Assembly (NCBI RefSeq): GCF_014195685.1
Contig: NZ_JACICF010000002.1
Location: 124,001 to 188,000 of the forward strand
Source of the DNA: Sphingomicrobium lutaoense
Lineage (GTDB): Bacteria; Pseudomonadota; Alphaproteobacteria; Sphingomonadales; Sphingomonadaceae
Direction: 5' to 3'
Length of the DNA stretch: 64,000 bases
In this document: positions 27,671 through 34,667 of the stretch, in pieces
Position numbering within the stretch: the stretch's first letter is position 1
Layout of the letters: each line of letters begins with the position of its first letter
Program-made: the position numbers and the translations under genes
Notes under the pieces: model-generated
Told to the model about the DNA's origin: nothing
Database searches by the model: none
Seen by the model: only the letters and a program-made list of their open reading frames with translations

Positions 27671-28231
27671 ATGAAGACCCGTATTCTACTGACGGCTAGC
27701 GCCATTGCTCTCGCGACGACTTCCGCCACCGCCTTCTGGTCGCAGGAAGACACGCAGTTCGATTATGACGCCGACGCTGCCGAGGCACGGGCCGAATATG
27801 ACGCCGAGGTCGCGGACATCGAAGCCGACCGGGTGCAGGCGATTGCCGAGCTCGAAGCCGTGCTGAACAATCCCAATTCTTCGCCCGAAGACATTGCCAA
27901 GGCGCAGGAAGACTATGCCGAGGCGATGGCCGAACTCGACGGCGAGCTGGCCGAAGCACAGGCCGAGCTTGACGAGGAACTGCGCGACATCGCGACTGAC
28001 CTCGCCGAAGATCTCGAGGACGATGCCAAGGACGCGGCAGAAGACCGTGACGACGATCTCGAGGACGAAATGGAAGACGCCGCCGAAGCTGCCGAAGAAG
28101 CAGCCGAGGAAGCGGCCGAAGCCGCCGAGGAAGCTGCTGAAGAGGCCGAAGAAGCCGCTGAGGAAGCTGCCGAGGAAGCTGCTGAAGAGGCAGCCGAGGA
28201 AGACGCCGAGGACGATCACGACGACGACTGA
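27671..28231 (+). CDS. Secreted, highly acidic Glu/Ala-rich protein (186 aa)
   Basis: A signal peptide (about residues 1-21, ending A-T-A-F) is followed by a helical, acidic region with a possible coiled coil, ELEAVLNNPNSSPEDIAKAQ. The last 60 residues are almost purely Glu and Ala (EEAAEEAAE repeats) and end in D-D-H-D-D-D. Predicted pI is extremely low. I recognise no family. Such tails can form a long single helix or bind divalent cations. A barrel gene follows 83 bases downstream, separated by a hairpin, suggesting one operon. The GAA/GCC repeats make replication slippage in the tail possible. Confidence 0.78.
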   Translation: MKTRILLTASAIALATTSATAFWSQEDTQFDYDADAAEARAEYDAEVADIEADRVQAIAELEAVLNNPNSSPEDIAKAQEDYAEAMAELDGELAEAQAELDEELRDIATDLAEDLEDDAKDAAEDRDDDLEDEMEDAAEAAEEAAEEAAEAAEEAAEEAEEAAEEAAEEAAEEAAEEDAEDDHDDD

Positions 28232-28257
28232 TCGCCAACGCAAATCCGAATGTTTCA

Positions 28258-28287
28258 TGGGCGCGTCTTGGTCCCAAGGCGCGCCCA
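28258..28287 (+). other. Intergenic hairpin between acidic protein and barrel genes
   Basis: An 8-bp stem (28258-28265 with 28280-28287) has an inner CTTGG/CCAAG pairing. No T-run follows, so it is more likely an mRNA-stabilising or partial-termination element that makes the first gene more abundant than the second. Confidence 0.55.
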
Positions 28288-28314
28288 TCGATTAAGCGAG
28301 GGGGAAACCTGACA

Positions 28315-29220
28315 ATGAAGAAGATTCTGACCGGCTGCCTGATGGCCGGAACCGCAATGGCGCTGCCAGCCGCAGCGCATGCCAACGACAAATGGTCGTT
28401 CGAACTCGAGGCCGAGGCTTTCTACGACAGCCAGCTGGTGGTCGAGGAAGTCGACCTTGAGGAATCGCAGGACGATTTTGGCCTCAAGCTGGGTGCCGAT
28501 GTCGAATTCCAGGCGATCGACAAGAAGGCGTTCGAACTCGAACTGGGTTATGATTTCGGCCAGACGCTCTATGCCGAGTTCGACGAATTCAACCTGCAGT
28601 CGCACGTTGCCCATGTCGAAGCGGCGACCCGCCTTGGCGGTGCCAAGCTGGGCGCGCGCTATGCCTTCGGTCATTACCGCCTCGACGGCGATGCGCTGTT
28701 CGACGTGCATAGCATCACGCCGAGCGTCGCGGGCTTTATCGCCGACCAGCTCTATGCGCGCGGCTATTACACCTATTCGGACAAGGACTTTTCCGAACGC
28801 GACGGTCGCGACGCGACCAATCACCAGGTGGGCGGCAGCCTTTTCAAATTCTTCGACGGCAATGCGAGCTATGTCTCGCTGAGCGGTCGCTGGGAACAGG
28901 AAGACGCCTTCGATCCGGCCTTCGACTATGACGGCTTTTCGATCGGGGCCGACGCGCGCATGTCTCTTAATGGCAAGCGCAGCGGCCCCTATGTGCAGGC
29001 CGGTGTCGATTACCGCGACCGCGACTATGACGCGATCACGCCCTCGATCGGCGAGATTCGCACCGAGGACCGGCTGCGCGGCAAGGCGGCGTTCGTCTAT
29101 CCGCTGAGCGACAAGATGCGGCTCGAGACCGCCTATCGCTACACCGACCGCAACTCCAACCTGCCGAGCGCAGACTATGTCGAACATCGCGCCAGTGCCG
29201 GAGTGGCGTTCGAACTGTAA
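28315..29220 (+). CDS. Outer-membrane beta-barrel protein (301 aa)
   Basis: A signal peptide (residues 1-23, ending A-H-A) precedes a run of amphipathic strands with alternating aromatic residues, for example KWSFELEAEAFYDSQLV, FELELGYDFGQTLYAEF and RLETAYRYTDRNSNLP, ending AGVAFEL. The length suits a 12- to 14-strand barrel. The C-terminal repeats slightly resemble the barrel of Slam/DUF560 proteins, but I cannot show homology. It follows the acidic protein gene and a strong terminator ends the unit. Transport or export of its neighbour is a possibility only. Confidence 0.65.
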   Translation: MKKILTGCLMAGTAMALPAAAHANDKWSFELEAEAFYDSQLVVEEVDLEESQDDFGLKLGADVEFQAIDKKAFELELGYDFGQTLYAEFDEFNLQSHVAHVEAATRLGGAKLGARYAFGHYRLDGDALFDVHSITPSVAGFIADQLYARGYYTYSDKDFSERDGRDATNHQVGGSLFKFFDGNASYVSLSGRWEQEDAFDPAFDYDGFSIGADARMSLNGKRSGPYVQAGVDYRDRDYDAITPSIGEIRTEDRLRGKAAFVYPLSDKMRLETAYRYTDRNSNLPSADYVEHRASAGVAFEL

Positions 29221-29255
29221 CGCCCGCGCCGGATGATCCGGCGACAGCAAAGGAA

Positions 29256-29294
29256 AAGGCCCGGTGCATCATCGTCATGCACCGGGCCTTTTTT
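29256..29294 (+). terminator. Strong terminator after the barrel gene
   Basis: A perfect 14-bp stem (29256-29269 with 29277-29290) with a 7-base loop, then six T. The A-run on the 5' side makes it usable by the convergent mini-protein gene as well. Confidence 0.9.
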
Positions 29295-29309
29295 CTGCTT
29301 TCGCGCTTT

Positions 29310-29423
29310 TCAAATCACCGCCGCGGCGATGGCGTAGGCCGGCATGGCCAGGCTGACGAGCAGCAGGCTCGAACCCGTGGCGGCGAAAGCGGCGAGCGCG
29401 GAGCGGATCTGTTCGGTCTTCAT
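29310..29423 (-). CDS. Mini-protein with one hydrophobic helix (37 aa)
   Basis: Too short for routine gene callers, but AAAAGGAGAGAGAAG precedes its ATG. The peptide begins MKTEQIRSALAAFAATG, continues with a hydrophobic stretch and ends AIAAAVI. It could be a small membrane or exported peptide. A similar 36-aa gene with the same layout (short polar head, hydrophobic helix, Pro/Ala-rich end) lies at 43307-43417. It is divergent from the LysR gene, so it might be its target. Function unknown. Confidence 0.55.
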   Translation of the reverse strand: MKTEQIRSALAAFAATGSSLLLVSLAMPAYAIAAAVI

Positions 29424-29577
29424 CTTCTCTCTCCTTTTATCGAGGCGGGCCGACTGGGGGACCGGCCCTTCCTCATGCCCCTTGTTCTACTCCTTCCCGC
29501 TGCCCAAGCGTGAACACTGTTATTGCAACGCCTTTTGCAGTATTTGAGAGGGGGTTAACGGCCGGAGACAAAGGCCG

Positions 29578-30513
29578 ATGTTCGACTGGGACGATCTACG
29601 TTTTTTCCTTGCGGTTGCCCGCTCGGGCAGCACGCTCGCCGCGTCGCGCGCGCTGCGGGTGAGCCAGGCCACCGTATCGCGCCGCGTCACCGCCTTCGAG
29701 GAACGTGTAGGCGCGACGCTTTTCGACCGAGGGCCGTCGGGTTACAGCCTCACTCCGCGTGGGCAAGCGCTGGTCGAGGAAGCCGAGCGGGTCGAGGACA
29801 GCGTCCGGCGGCTCGAGGACCGGCTCGACGCCGACAATCGCCACCTCGCGGGCGAAGTGCGGCTGACGACGGTGGAATCGGCGGCATCGGCATGGATCAT
29901 TCCCGCGCTCGCCCGGCTGCGCGAAAAGCATCCCGACATTGCCGTCGATCTCATCACATCGGATGCCTATCTCGACATCGCGAGTGGCGAAGCCGATGTT
30001 GCGATCCGTTTCGGCGACCGCCCCGACGATCCGCGCCTCATCGCGCGCCATCTCGTCGAGATGGAGGAATGCCTTTATGCGGTGCGCGACATGGTGGTGC
30101 ATCTCGGTCGGCCGACCGGCGCCGCCGACCTGTCGCGCTACCCGCTGATCGTGTCGAGCCATCCGCGCGAGCGCTTCGAGCGCTGGATTGCCGACAATAT
30201 TCCCGAGCCCAAGATCGCGCATCGCATCAACACGCTGTCAGGCGAACTGGCGGCGGTGCGCGCGGGGCTGGGCGCGGCGATGCTGCCTTGCCTGATGGGC
30301 GACGCGGTTAAGGGTCTCGTCCGGCTGCTTCCCCCGATCGAGAGCCTGCGGACGCCCTGCTGGATGGTGACCACCGACCGCGCGCGCAAGCAGCCGCCGG
30401 TGCGCGTGGTGATCGACACGGTGGTCGACGAGATCCAGCGCCAGACCGCTCCGCCCGAGAGCGCTGCCGCGCGCTCGCACAAGCACCAAAGGAAAAGGGC
30501 GGCCCGGCATTAA
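29578..30513 (+). CDS. LysR family transcriptional regulator (311 aa)
   Basis: An N-terminal winged helix-turn-helix (about residues 3-62: FFLAVARSGSTLAASRALRV, SQATVSRRVTAFEERVG, LFDRGPSGYSLTPRG) is joined by a linker helix to a periplasmic-binding-like effector domain (about 92-295; EVRLTTVESAASAWIIPALA, GEADVAIRFGDRP). The C-terminus is basic. LysR regulators often control a divergent neighbour, here the 37-aa mini-protein gene. The effector is unknown. Its stop codon lies inside the loop of a hairpin that acts as a terminator for the opposite strand. Confidence 0.9.
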   Translation: MFDWDDLRFFLAVARSGSTLAASRALRVSQATVSRRVTAFEERVGATLFDRGPSGYSLTPRGQALVEEAERVEDSVRRLEDRLDADNRHLAGEVRLTTVESAASAWIIPALARLREKHPDIAVDLITSDAYLDIASGEADVAIRFGDRPDDPRLIARHLVEMEECLYAVRDMVVHLGRPTGAADLSRYPLIVSSHPRERFERWIADNIPEPKIAHRINTLSGELAAVRAGLGAAMLPCLMGDAVKGLVRLLPPIESLRTPCWMVTTDRARKQPPVRVVIDTVVDEIQRQTAPPESAAARSHKHQRKRAARH

Positions 30514-30526
30514 CCGGACCGCCCTT
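30487..30526 (-). terminator. Terminator for the DUF892 gene, overlapping the LysR 3' end
   Basis: A 13-bp stem (30495-30507 with 30514-30526, one mismatch) and, on the minus strand, TTTTCCTTT after it. The LysR TAA (30511-30513) lies in the loop. Confidence 0.65.
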
Positions 30527-30563
30527 CCCTTCCCGCATCGGGGCGCGGGAGAATGGTCACCCC

Positions 30564-31097
30564 TTACGCAGGCTGCATATTGGGCATTTCATTCTTCTGC
30601 TGGCTCTTGGCATTCAGATTGACCGACTTCTCGGCAAGATCGGTCATATTCTCGTCGGCCTGGTAGATATCGGCCGTGATGCTGTCGAGCTTCGAGCAAT
30701 GGTCACTCTTGCCGAGCGCTTCGGCGAAGGCCTTGGCGGTGCCGAAGCCGCAGATGCCATAGTGGCACATGCGCTGATATTGGGCGATGATCGCGACGTC
30801 GCGAACGTCGGGATCGTCGATATCGGCTTCGATGGCATGCTTGCGGGCTTCCTTCACGAGGCCTTCCATGCCCTTGCAATGTTCCTTTTCCGAAACGCCC
30901 ATGTCATCGAGCAGCGACTGGACGGTCTCGGTATGCTTGCCGATGCCTTCCGAGGCCTTTTCGAGACGGCTTTTGAGCTTCTTGCAGCCGGCTTTCTGGG
31001 CCAGCTCGTCGACGACCTTCTTCATCTGGTCATTGGCCGACCAATTGTCCTTGAGCTCCGAAACATAAAGGTCTTCGAGATTCTTGGGGGTACTCAT
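30564..31097 (-). CDS. DUF892/YciF-type ferritin-like protein (177 aa)
   Basis: Starts NLEDLYVSELKDNWSANDQM, the first helix of the DUF892 (YciE/YciF) family, followed by helices with regularly spaced Glu and His (GIGKHTETVQSLLDDMG, EARKHAIEADIDDPDV, YQRMCHYGICGFGTA). The family has a ferritin-like four-helix bundle and is stress-induced; metal binding is possible. AAAGGAG lies 7 bases before the ATG. It is a monocistron with its own terminator. Three Cys in the core are unusual for such a protein. Confidence 0.85.
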   Translation of the reverse strand: MSTPKNLEDLYVSELKDNWSANDQMKKVVDELAQKAGCKKLKSRLEKASEGIGKHTETVQSLLDDMGVSEKEHCKGMEGLVKEARKHAIEADIDDPDVRDVAIIAQYQRMCHYGICGFGTAKAFAEALGKSDHCSKLDSITADIYQADENMTDLAEKSVNLNAKSQQKNEMPNMQPA

Positions 31098-31235
31098 TTT
31101 ACTCTCCTTTTTGACAAACGGGGAACGCGGGCGGGTGTGGTCCGCCGCCCGCACGCATGATGCCGACGCGTGGAAAATCGCTTTCGTTCCGGTCAAATCG
31201 CCTCGCCGTGCGCGTGGTGCGACGGGCTGACGAAG

Positions 31236-32429
31236 TCAGCTTTCCTCGTCGATGAAAAGCACGCCGCGCACGAGGTCGCGGCTGTCGCTGCGCCCGCCGA
31301 GCGAGCCCGCGAGTATGCCCATCGACGCGAGGAACAGGCTCAGCTTCACATGGTCGAGCGTCCGTACCGCGGGATCGACCGTGGGCCAGGTCTCCATGAG
31401 CTTTCCGGGAAAGACGCTGACGATGCCGAGATACATGAGGAGGCCGAAGCCCGCGAACAGGAGGAGAAGCGTGATCGCGAGGCTGAGCAAGGTCACGCTG
31501 ATCGTCACCACGGTGGTTTCGGCAAGATAGCGGTCGCGGCTCATCACCGCATCGAGCGCAAAGGCACGGTAGAGGACGAACAGGGCGGCAAGCACGCTGA
31601 CGAGCGCGAACAGGCTGACCTGGCCGATCGAGACCGCGCTGGCGACGTCCCAGGTCTCGGCACTGAAGAGAAGGACGATGATCACCGACAGTCCCGCCGC
31701 GACCATCGTCGGCAGGCTCATCACCAGCTTGAAGGGATTGGCGCGGATGAGAGCGCGCACGATTTCGGGCGCATCGCGCAGAAGAGTCGAGAGAATGAAG
31801 GGCAGACGCGCGCCCCGGGTGCGCCGTTCATGCGCTTCGCGCGGGAGGACGCGGTCGACCCTTGCCCATTGCTTTTCGTCGAGCCGCTCCATGCGGTCGA
31901 GATCCTCGACCCGTTCGAGGGGATGCATCGCATTGTCGGGGTCTGAAGAGGGTGGCAGGTTCACCAGCTTGCCGAAGCTATGGAGAAGAAGCGCGCTCAA
32001 GCGGCGAGCGGCGATGTCATGGTTATTGCCTTCGCCCCAGAAGCCCGGATCGAGCCGCTTGGTCGAAAGGATTGCGATATTGGTGAGCTGGCTCGGAAGC
32101 GCGAGCGTATAGGCACGGGTCGAGGCGGTAAGATCGACCTCGGTGACCACGAGCAGGAACTGGATATTTCGCTCGGCTTTTTCGGCAAAGGCGATCTGGA
32201 AGAAATCGAGCGGTGAATAAGAGCCGGCGCCCGGGGTGAGATGGGGGCCGTTAAAGGCGATGATTTCGGTCTCGAGCCGATGCTCGGCGGGAATCGTCTG
32301 CTTGAAGCGTTCGACGCCGTCACGGACGAGCGCGGAGAAGGCCTCGCTGTCCTGCCCTTCGACGTCCATGGTCATCACGCCGATGCGAAAGACGGACGGA
32401 TCGCTGGTGGAGGAAAGGGGATGCGGCAT
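31236..32429 (-). CDS. Membrane protein with a degenerate zincin-like N-terminal domain (397 aa)
   Basis: Residues 1-165 read like an archaemetzincin: FNGPHLTPGAGSYSPLDFF, FLLVVTEVDLTASTRAYTLA, ILSTKRLDPGFWG, then LLLHSFGKLVNL at 147-158, where the family has a zinc site H-E-x-G-H-x-x-G-L. Here His150 is kept but Glu is Ser151, the second His is Lys154 and Gly is Asn157, so zinc hydrolysis looks lost. Residues 225-375 hold four or five hydrophobic helices. It may be a membrane-anchored sensor or scaffold that evolved from a protease. The family call is by eye. It lies 138 bases upstream of a DUF892 gene on the same strand. Confidence 0.55.
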   Translation of the reverse strand: MPHPLSSTSDPSVFRIGVMTMDVEGQDSEAFSALVRDGVERFKQTIPAEHRLETEIIAFNGPHLTPGAGSYSPLDFFQIAFAEKAERNIQFLLVVTEVDLTASTRAYTLALPSQLTNIAILSTKRLDPGFWGEGNNHDIAARRLSALLLHSFGKLVNLPPSSDPDNAMHPLERVEDLDRMERLDEKQWARVDRVLPREAHERRTRGARLPFILSTLLRDAPEIVRALIRANPFKLVMSLPTMVAAGLSVIIVLLFSAETWDVASAVSIGQVSLFALVSVLAALFVLYRAFALDAVMSRDRYLAETTVVTISVTLLSLAITLLLLFAGFGLLMYLGIVSVFPGKLMETWPTVDPAVRTLDHVKLSLFLASMGILAGSLGGRSDSRDLVRGVLFIDEES

Positions 32430-32548
32430 CGCCCTTAAGGACGCGTGGCGGCGGCCAAAGGTTCAATCCTCGCCGGACCGCCGCCAGCGTTCCGCGCCTG
32501 CCGCTTTTCTGCTATTCGAGGGATAAATGGGGAACGAGGGGGCACGAC

Positions 32549-32815
32549 ATGACGAAATATTGGGTGGCACTGATCCCGGCGGCGCTGATCCTGCCCGGCT
32601 GCGCGGCGGCGGACGACCGCGAACGTTCACTGGCGCGCTGCGAGCGCACCCTGGCGCGCAACGCCTCCCCCGATGTCGCGGCCAAGGCCTGCAATTGCAT
32701 CGTCGATGGTCTGGCCGCCGAGGGGCTGACGATCCTCGGCGCGGTCAATGACGAGCGCGGAAAGGCGATCGTCCGTTCATGCGGACGCGACGCCGGATTG
32801 CCGGTCGCTTCCTGA
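32549..32815 (+). CDS. Small lipoprotein (88 aa)
   Basis: Signal peptide with lipobox L-P-G-C (Cys18). The mature part is short, with Cys pairs (AKACNCIVDG and a later IVRSCGRDAG) that could form disulfides. No known family. The next gene's SD lies 8 bases past its stop, so it is likely in an operon with the exported RidA-like gene. Function unknown. Confidence 0.7.
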   Translation: MTKYWVALIPAALILPGCAAADDRERSLARCERTLARNASPDVAAKACNCIVDGLAAEGLTILGAVNDERGKAIVRSCGRDAGLPVAS

Positions 32816-32834
32816 GTTAGTGAAAGGAATCAAT

Positions 32835-33293
32835 ATGAAATGGATTGCCGCTGCGGCCGCGCTTGCGCTGTTTCCCTCCGCGCTTCACGCGCAGGACAAG
32901 AAGATCGTCATCCCGCAGGACGAGGATGCGCGCGACTTTTTCGAGAAATATGGATTTGCCGAGGCCGTGGTGGTCGGCGACACCGCGTGGCTTTCGGGCG
33001 TGGTCGCGGGTGAAAGCGAGGGCGTGACCTTGGAACAGAGCCTCGGCTACACTTTCAAATATGCGGGCGACGTCCTCGAACGGGCGGGCTTTTCCTGGGA
33101 CGATGTGGTCGACATCACCACCTATCATGTCGACCTGCCCGCCTCGATCGAAGCGGTCGCCGAGGCCAAGAAGCGGCATATCCCCGCCGCGACCCATGCA
33201 TGGACCGCGATCGATGTCGATCGCCTCTATCCCGACAGCGGGCTGGTGGAAATCAAGATTACCGCGCGGCGGATGGGCGGTGACGACGAATAG
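32835..33293 (+). CDS. Exported RidA-family protein (152 aa)
   Basis: A signal peptide (about residues 1-20, ending L-H-A-Q) precedes a RidA/YjgF fold: AVVVGDTAWLSGVVAGESEG, then LEQSLGYTFKYAGDVLERAG and WDDVVDITTYHVDL. The Arg that usually contacts the substrate carboxylate is not in the usual A-R-S/T context here; ATHAWTAIDVDRLY occupies that region, so the activity may differ. AAAGGAAT lies before the ATG. A second exported RidA-like protein is in the thiC operon (24512-24955). It is convergent with the GFA gene, with only two bases between the stops. Confidence 0.78.
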   Translation: MKWIAAAAALALFPSALHAQDKKIVIPQDEDARDFFEKYGFAEAVVVGDTAWLSGVVAGESEGVTLEQSLGYTFKYAGDVLERAGFSWDDVVDITTYHVDLPASIEAVAEAKKRHIPAATHAWTAIDVDRLYPDSGLVEIKITARRMGGDDE

Positions 33294-33295
33294 GC

Positions 33296-33715
33296 CTATT
33301 GGCCGGGCTGATATTTTTCCATCACCTCGGCGCCGGTGAGGCGCGGGCGCTCGCCCGCGAAGCTGTAATAGCCGGGCTTGCCGTCGATGAAGATTTCTTC
33401 CTTCATGGTGAATTCGCGCGCCCCGGGGAAAAGGCCGGGCGAGAAGCTGGTCTTGTCGGCGGGCAGGTAGCGAAAGAAGAGATGGGTGCCGCACTGGTTG
33501 CAAAAGCCCCGCTCGGCCCATGTCGAGGAGCGGTAGCGCGTGACATTCTCCTCGCCATGCAGCGTGAAATCCTCGGCCATTCGGGTCGAGAGATAGGCGC
33601 CTCCGCCCCAGCGCACGCACATTCCGCAATGGCAGGCATCGACCGTTTCGTCGGGAAGGGTGAGGTCAATTTTCACCGCGCCGCACAGGCATTCACCGCT
33701 GAGGTCCACGCTCAT
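33296..33715 (-). CDS. GFA/CENP-V family zinc enzyme (139 aa)
   Basis: The GFA fold is shown by its Cys pattern: GECLCGAVKIDL, then ACHCGMCVRWGG and RGFCNQCGTHLFFRYL, which bind two zinc ions in glutathione-dependent formaldehyde-activating enzyme (Gfa)-like proteins. Many members are not Gfa itself; substrate unknown. The ATG overlaps the stop of the upstream DUF962 gene (ATGA), suggesting coupling. Confidence 0.88.
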   Translation of the reverse strand: MSVDLSGECLCGAVKIDLTLPDETVDACHCGMCVRWGGGAYLSTRMAEDFTLHGEENVTRYRSSTWAERGFCNQCGTHLFFRYLPADKTSFSPGLFPGAREFTMKEEIFIDGKPGYYSFAGERPRLTGAEVMEKYQPGQ

Positions 33716-34044
33716 TTGCCCACTCCTGCCTTGTCGAGTTCGGGGCCAAGCCTTCCCGTAAGCCACAGCCCCCACATGCGAAAATCGGCAAGCAGCGACC
33801 AGCCGGGATAGGTGAAGGTCGCGGGCCGGTTATGCTCGACCGTGAAATGGGCGATCCAGGCAAAGAAATAGCCTGCGAGCGGCATCAGGAGCAGCGCCAG
33901 CCAACGCCCCGTGAACAATGCGTAGATCGCGATCAGCACGACCAAGGTGGTGCCCACATAATGGAGCGCGCGGGTCAGGGGCCGCGCATGTTCGCGCAGG
34001 TAGAAGGGCCAGAATTCGGCAAAGCTCTGCATCCGCTCGGACAT
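33712..34044 (-). CDS. DUF962/Mpo1-like membrane protein (110 aa)
   Basis: FAEFWPFYLREHARPLTRALHYVGTT matches the N-terminal signature of the DUF962 (Mpo1/YGL010w) family (H at the end of the helix, H-Y-x-G). Three membrane helices follow, then TVEHNRPATFTYPGWSLL with its conserved E-H-N-R-P. The yeast member is an iron-dependent 2-hydroxy fatty acid dioxygenase; bacterial members may act likewise on lipids, but this is untested. The stop overlaps the GFA start. Confidence 0.85.
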   Translation of the reverse strand: MSERMQSFAEFWPFYLREHARPLTRALHYVGTTLVVLIAIYALFTGRWLALLLMPLAGYFFAWIAHFTVEHNRPATFTYPGWSLLADFRMWGLWLTGRLGPELDKAGVGK

Positions 34045-34082
34045 GGGCTCATCCTGCACCCGTGCGCCGCGCGCTGGCAAGC

Positions 34083-34667
34083 CTAGTTGGCGCCCCATGG
34101 CGGCGGCGGCGCGGGAACCGGCCTGGACAGGTCGAACTCGGCGCGAAAGAAGCGCCCGCTCGGTCGGCGCAGTTCATAGGCGAGCAGGTCGCCCTCGACC
34201 TCCATAGCCCAGACATTGGTGACCGAAGCGCTCAGCCCCTCTTCCTCGAACATCGCGATCGATTCGGCATCGACCGGAAATTCCTGCCGCGAGGCGGTGC
34301 CGGACGAGCGGGTATCGCCGCCATAGAAGGTCACCGCATAGGGGCTGCCGTCCTCATGGCGATGGTCATGCTTGAGGCGAAGGCCCCCGTCCGTGCGCGT
34401 GACGATCCAGGTGCGCGAACGGTCCTCGCCGACATGGAGCGGCATGCGGATGCGGTTCGCATCGCATTCACGGACATGGACGACCATCGGCTTTCCCCGC
34501 CAGTCGGCATCGGCGGGATCGTCGCTGACGATGCGGCCCGAAAAAGCCTGCCCGCACAAGGCCGACAGTCGCGCAAAGAAAGCGTCCTGCGGATCGGACC
34601 CGCCCGGCGCGGTGGCGCAAGCGGCGGTCATGGCCGCCAGCGCCGCAATGATCGCCCTGCCGATCAC
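34083..34667 (-). CDS. Putative lipoprotein (194 aa)
   Basis: Begins with GTG at 34667, overlapping the stop of the S41 gene (GTGA), so it is probably translated by coupling. IGRAIIAALAAMTAAC is a lipoprotein-like signal. The mature domain includes VHVRECDANRIRMPLHVGED and YELRRPSGRFFRAEFDLSRP, with many Asp/Arg residues. No recognised family. It lies downstream of the S41 protease in the same transcript, and 38 bases upstream of the DUF962 gene. Confidence 0.6.
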   Translation of the reverse strand: MIGRAIIAALAAMTAACATAPGGSDPQDAFFARLSALCGQAFSGRIVSDDPADADWRGKPMVVHVRECDANRIRMPLHVGEDRSRTWIVTRTDGGLRLKHDHRHEDGSPYAVTFYGGDTRSSGTASRQEFPVDAESIAMFEEEGLSASVTNVWAMEVEGDLLAYELRRPSGRFFRAEFDLSRPVPAPPPPWGAN

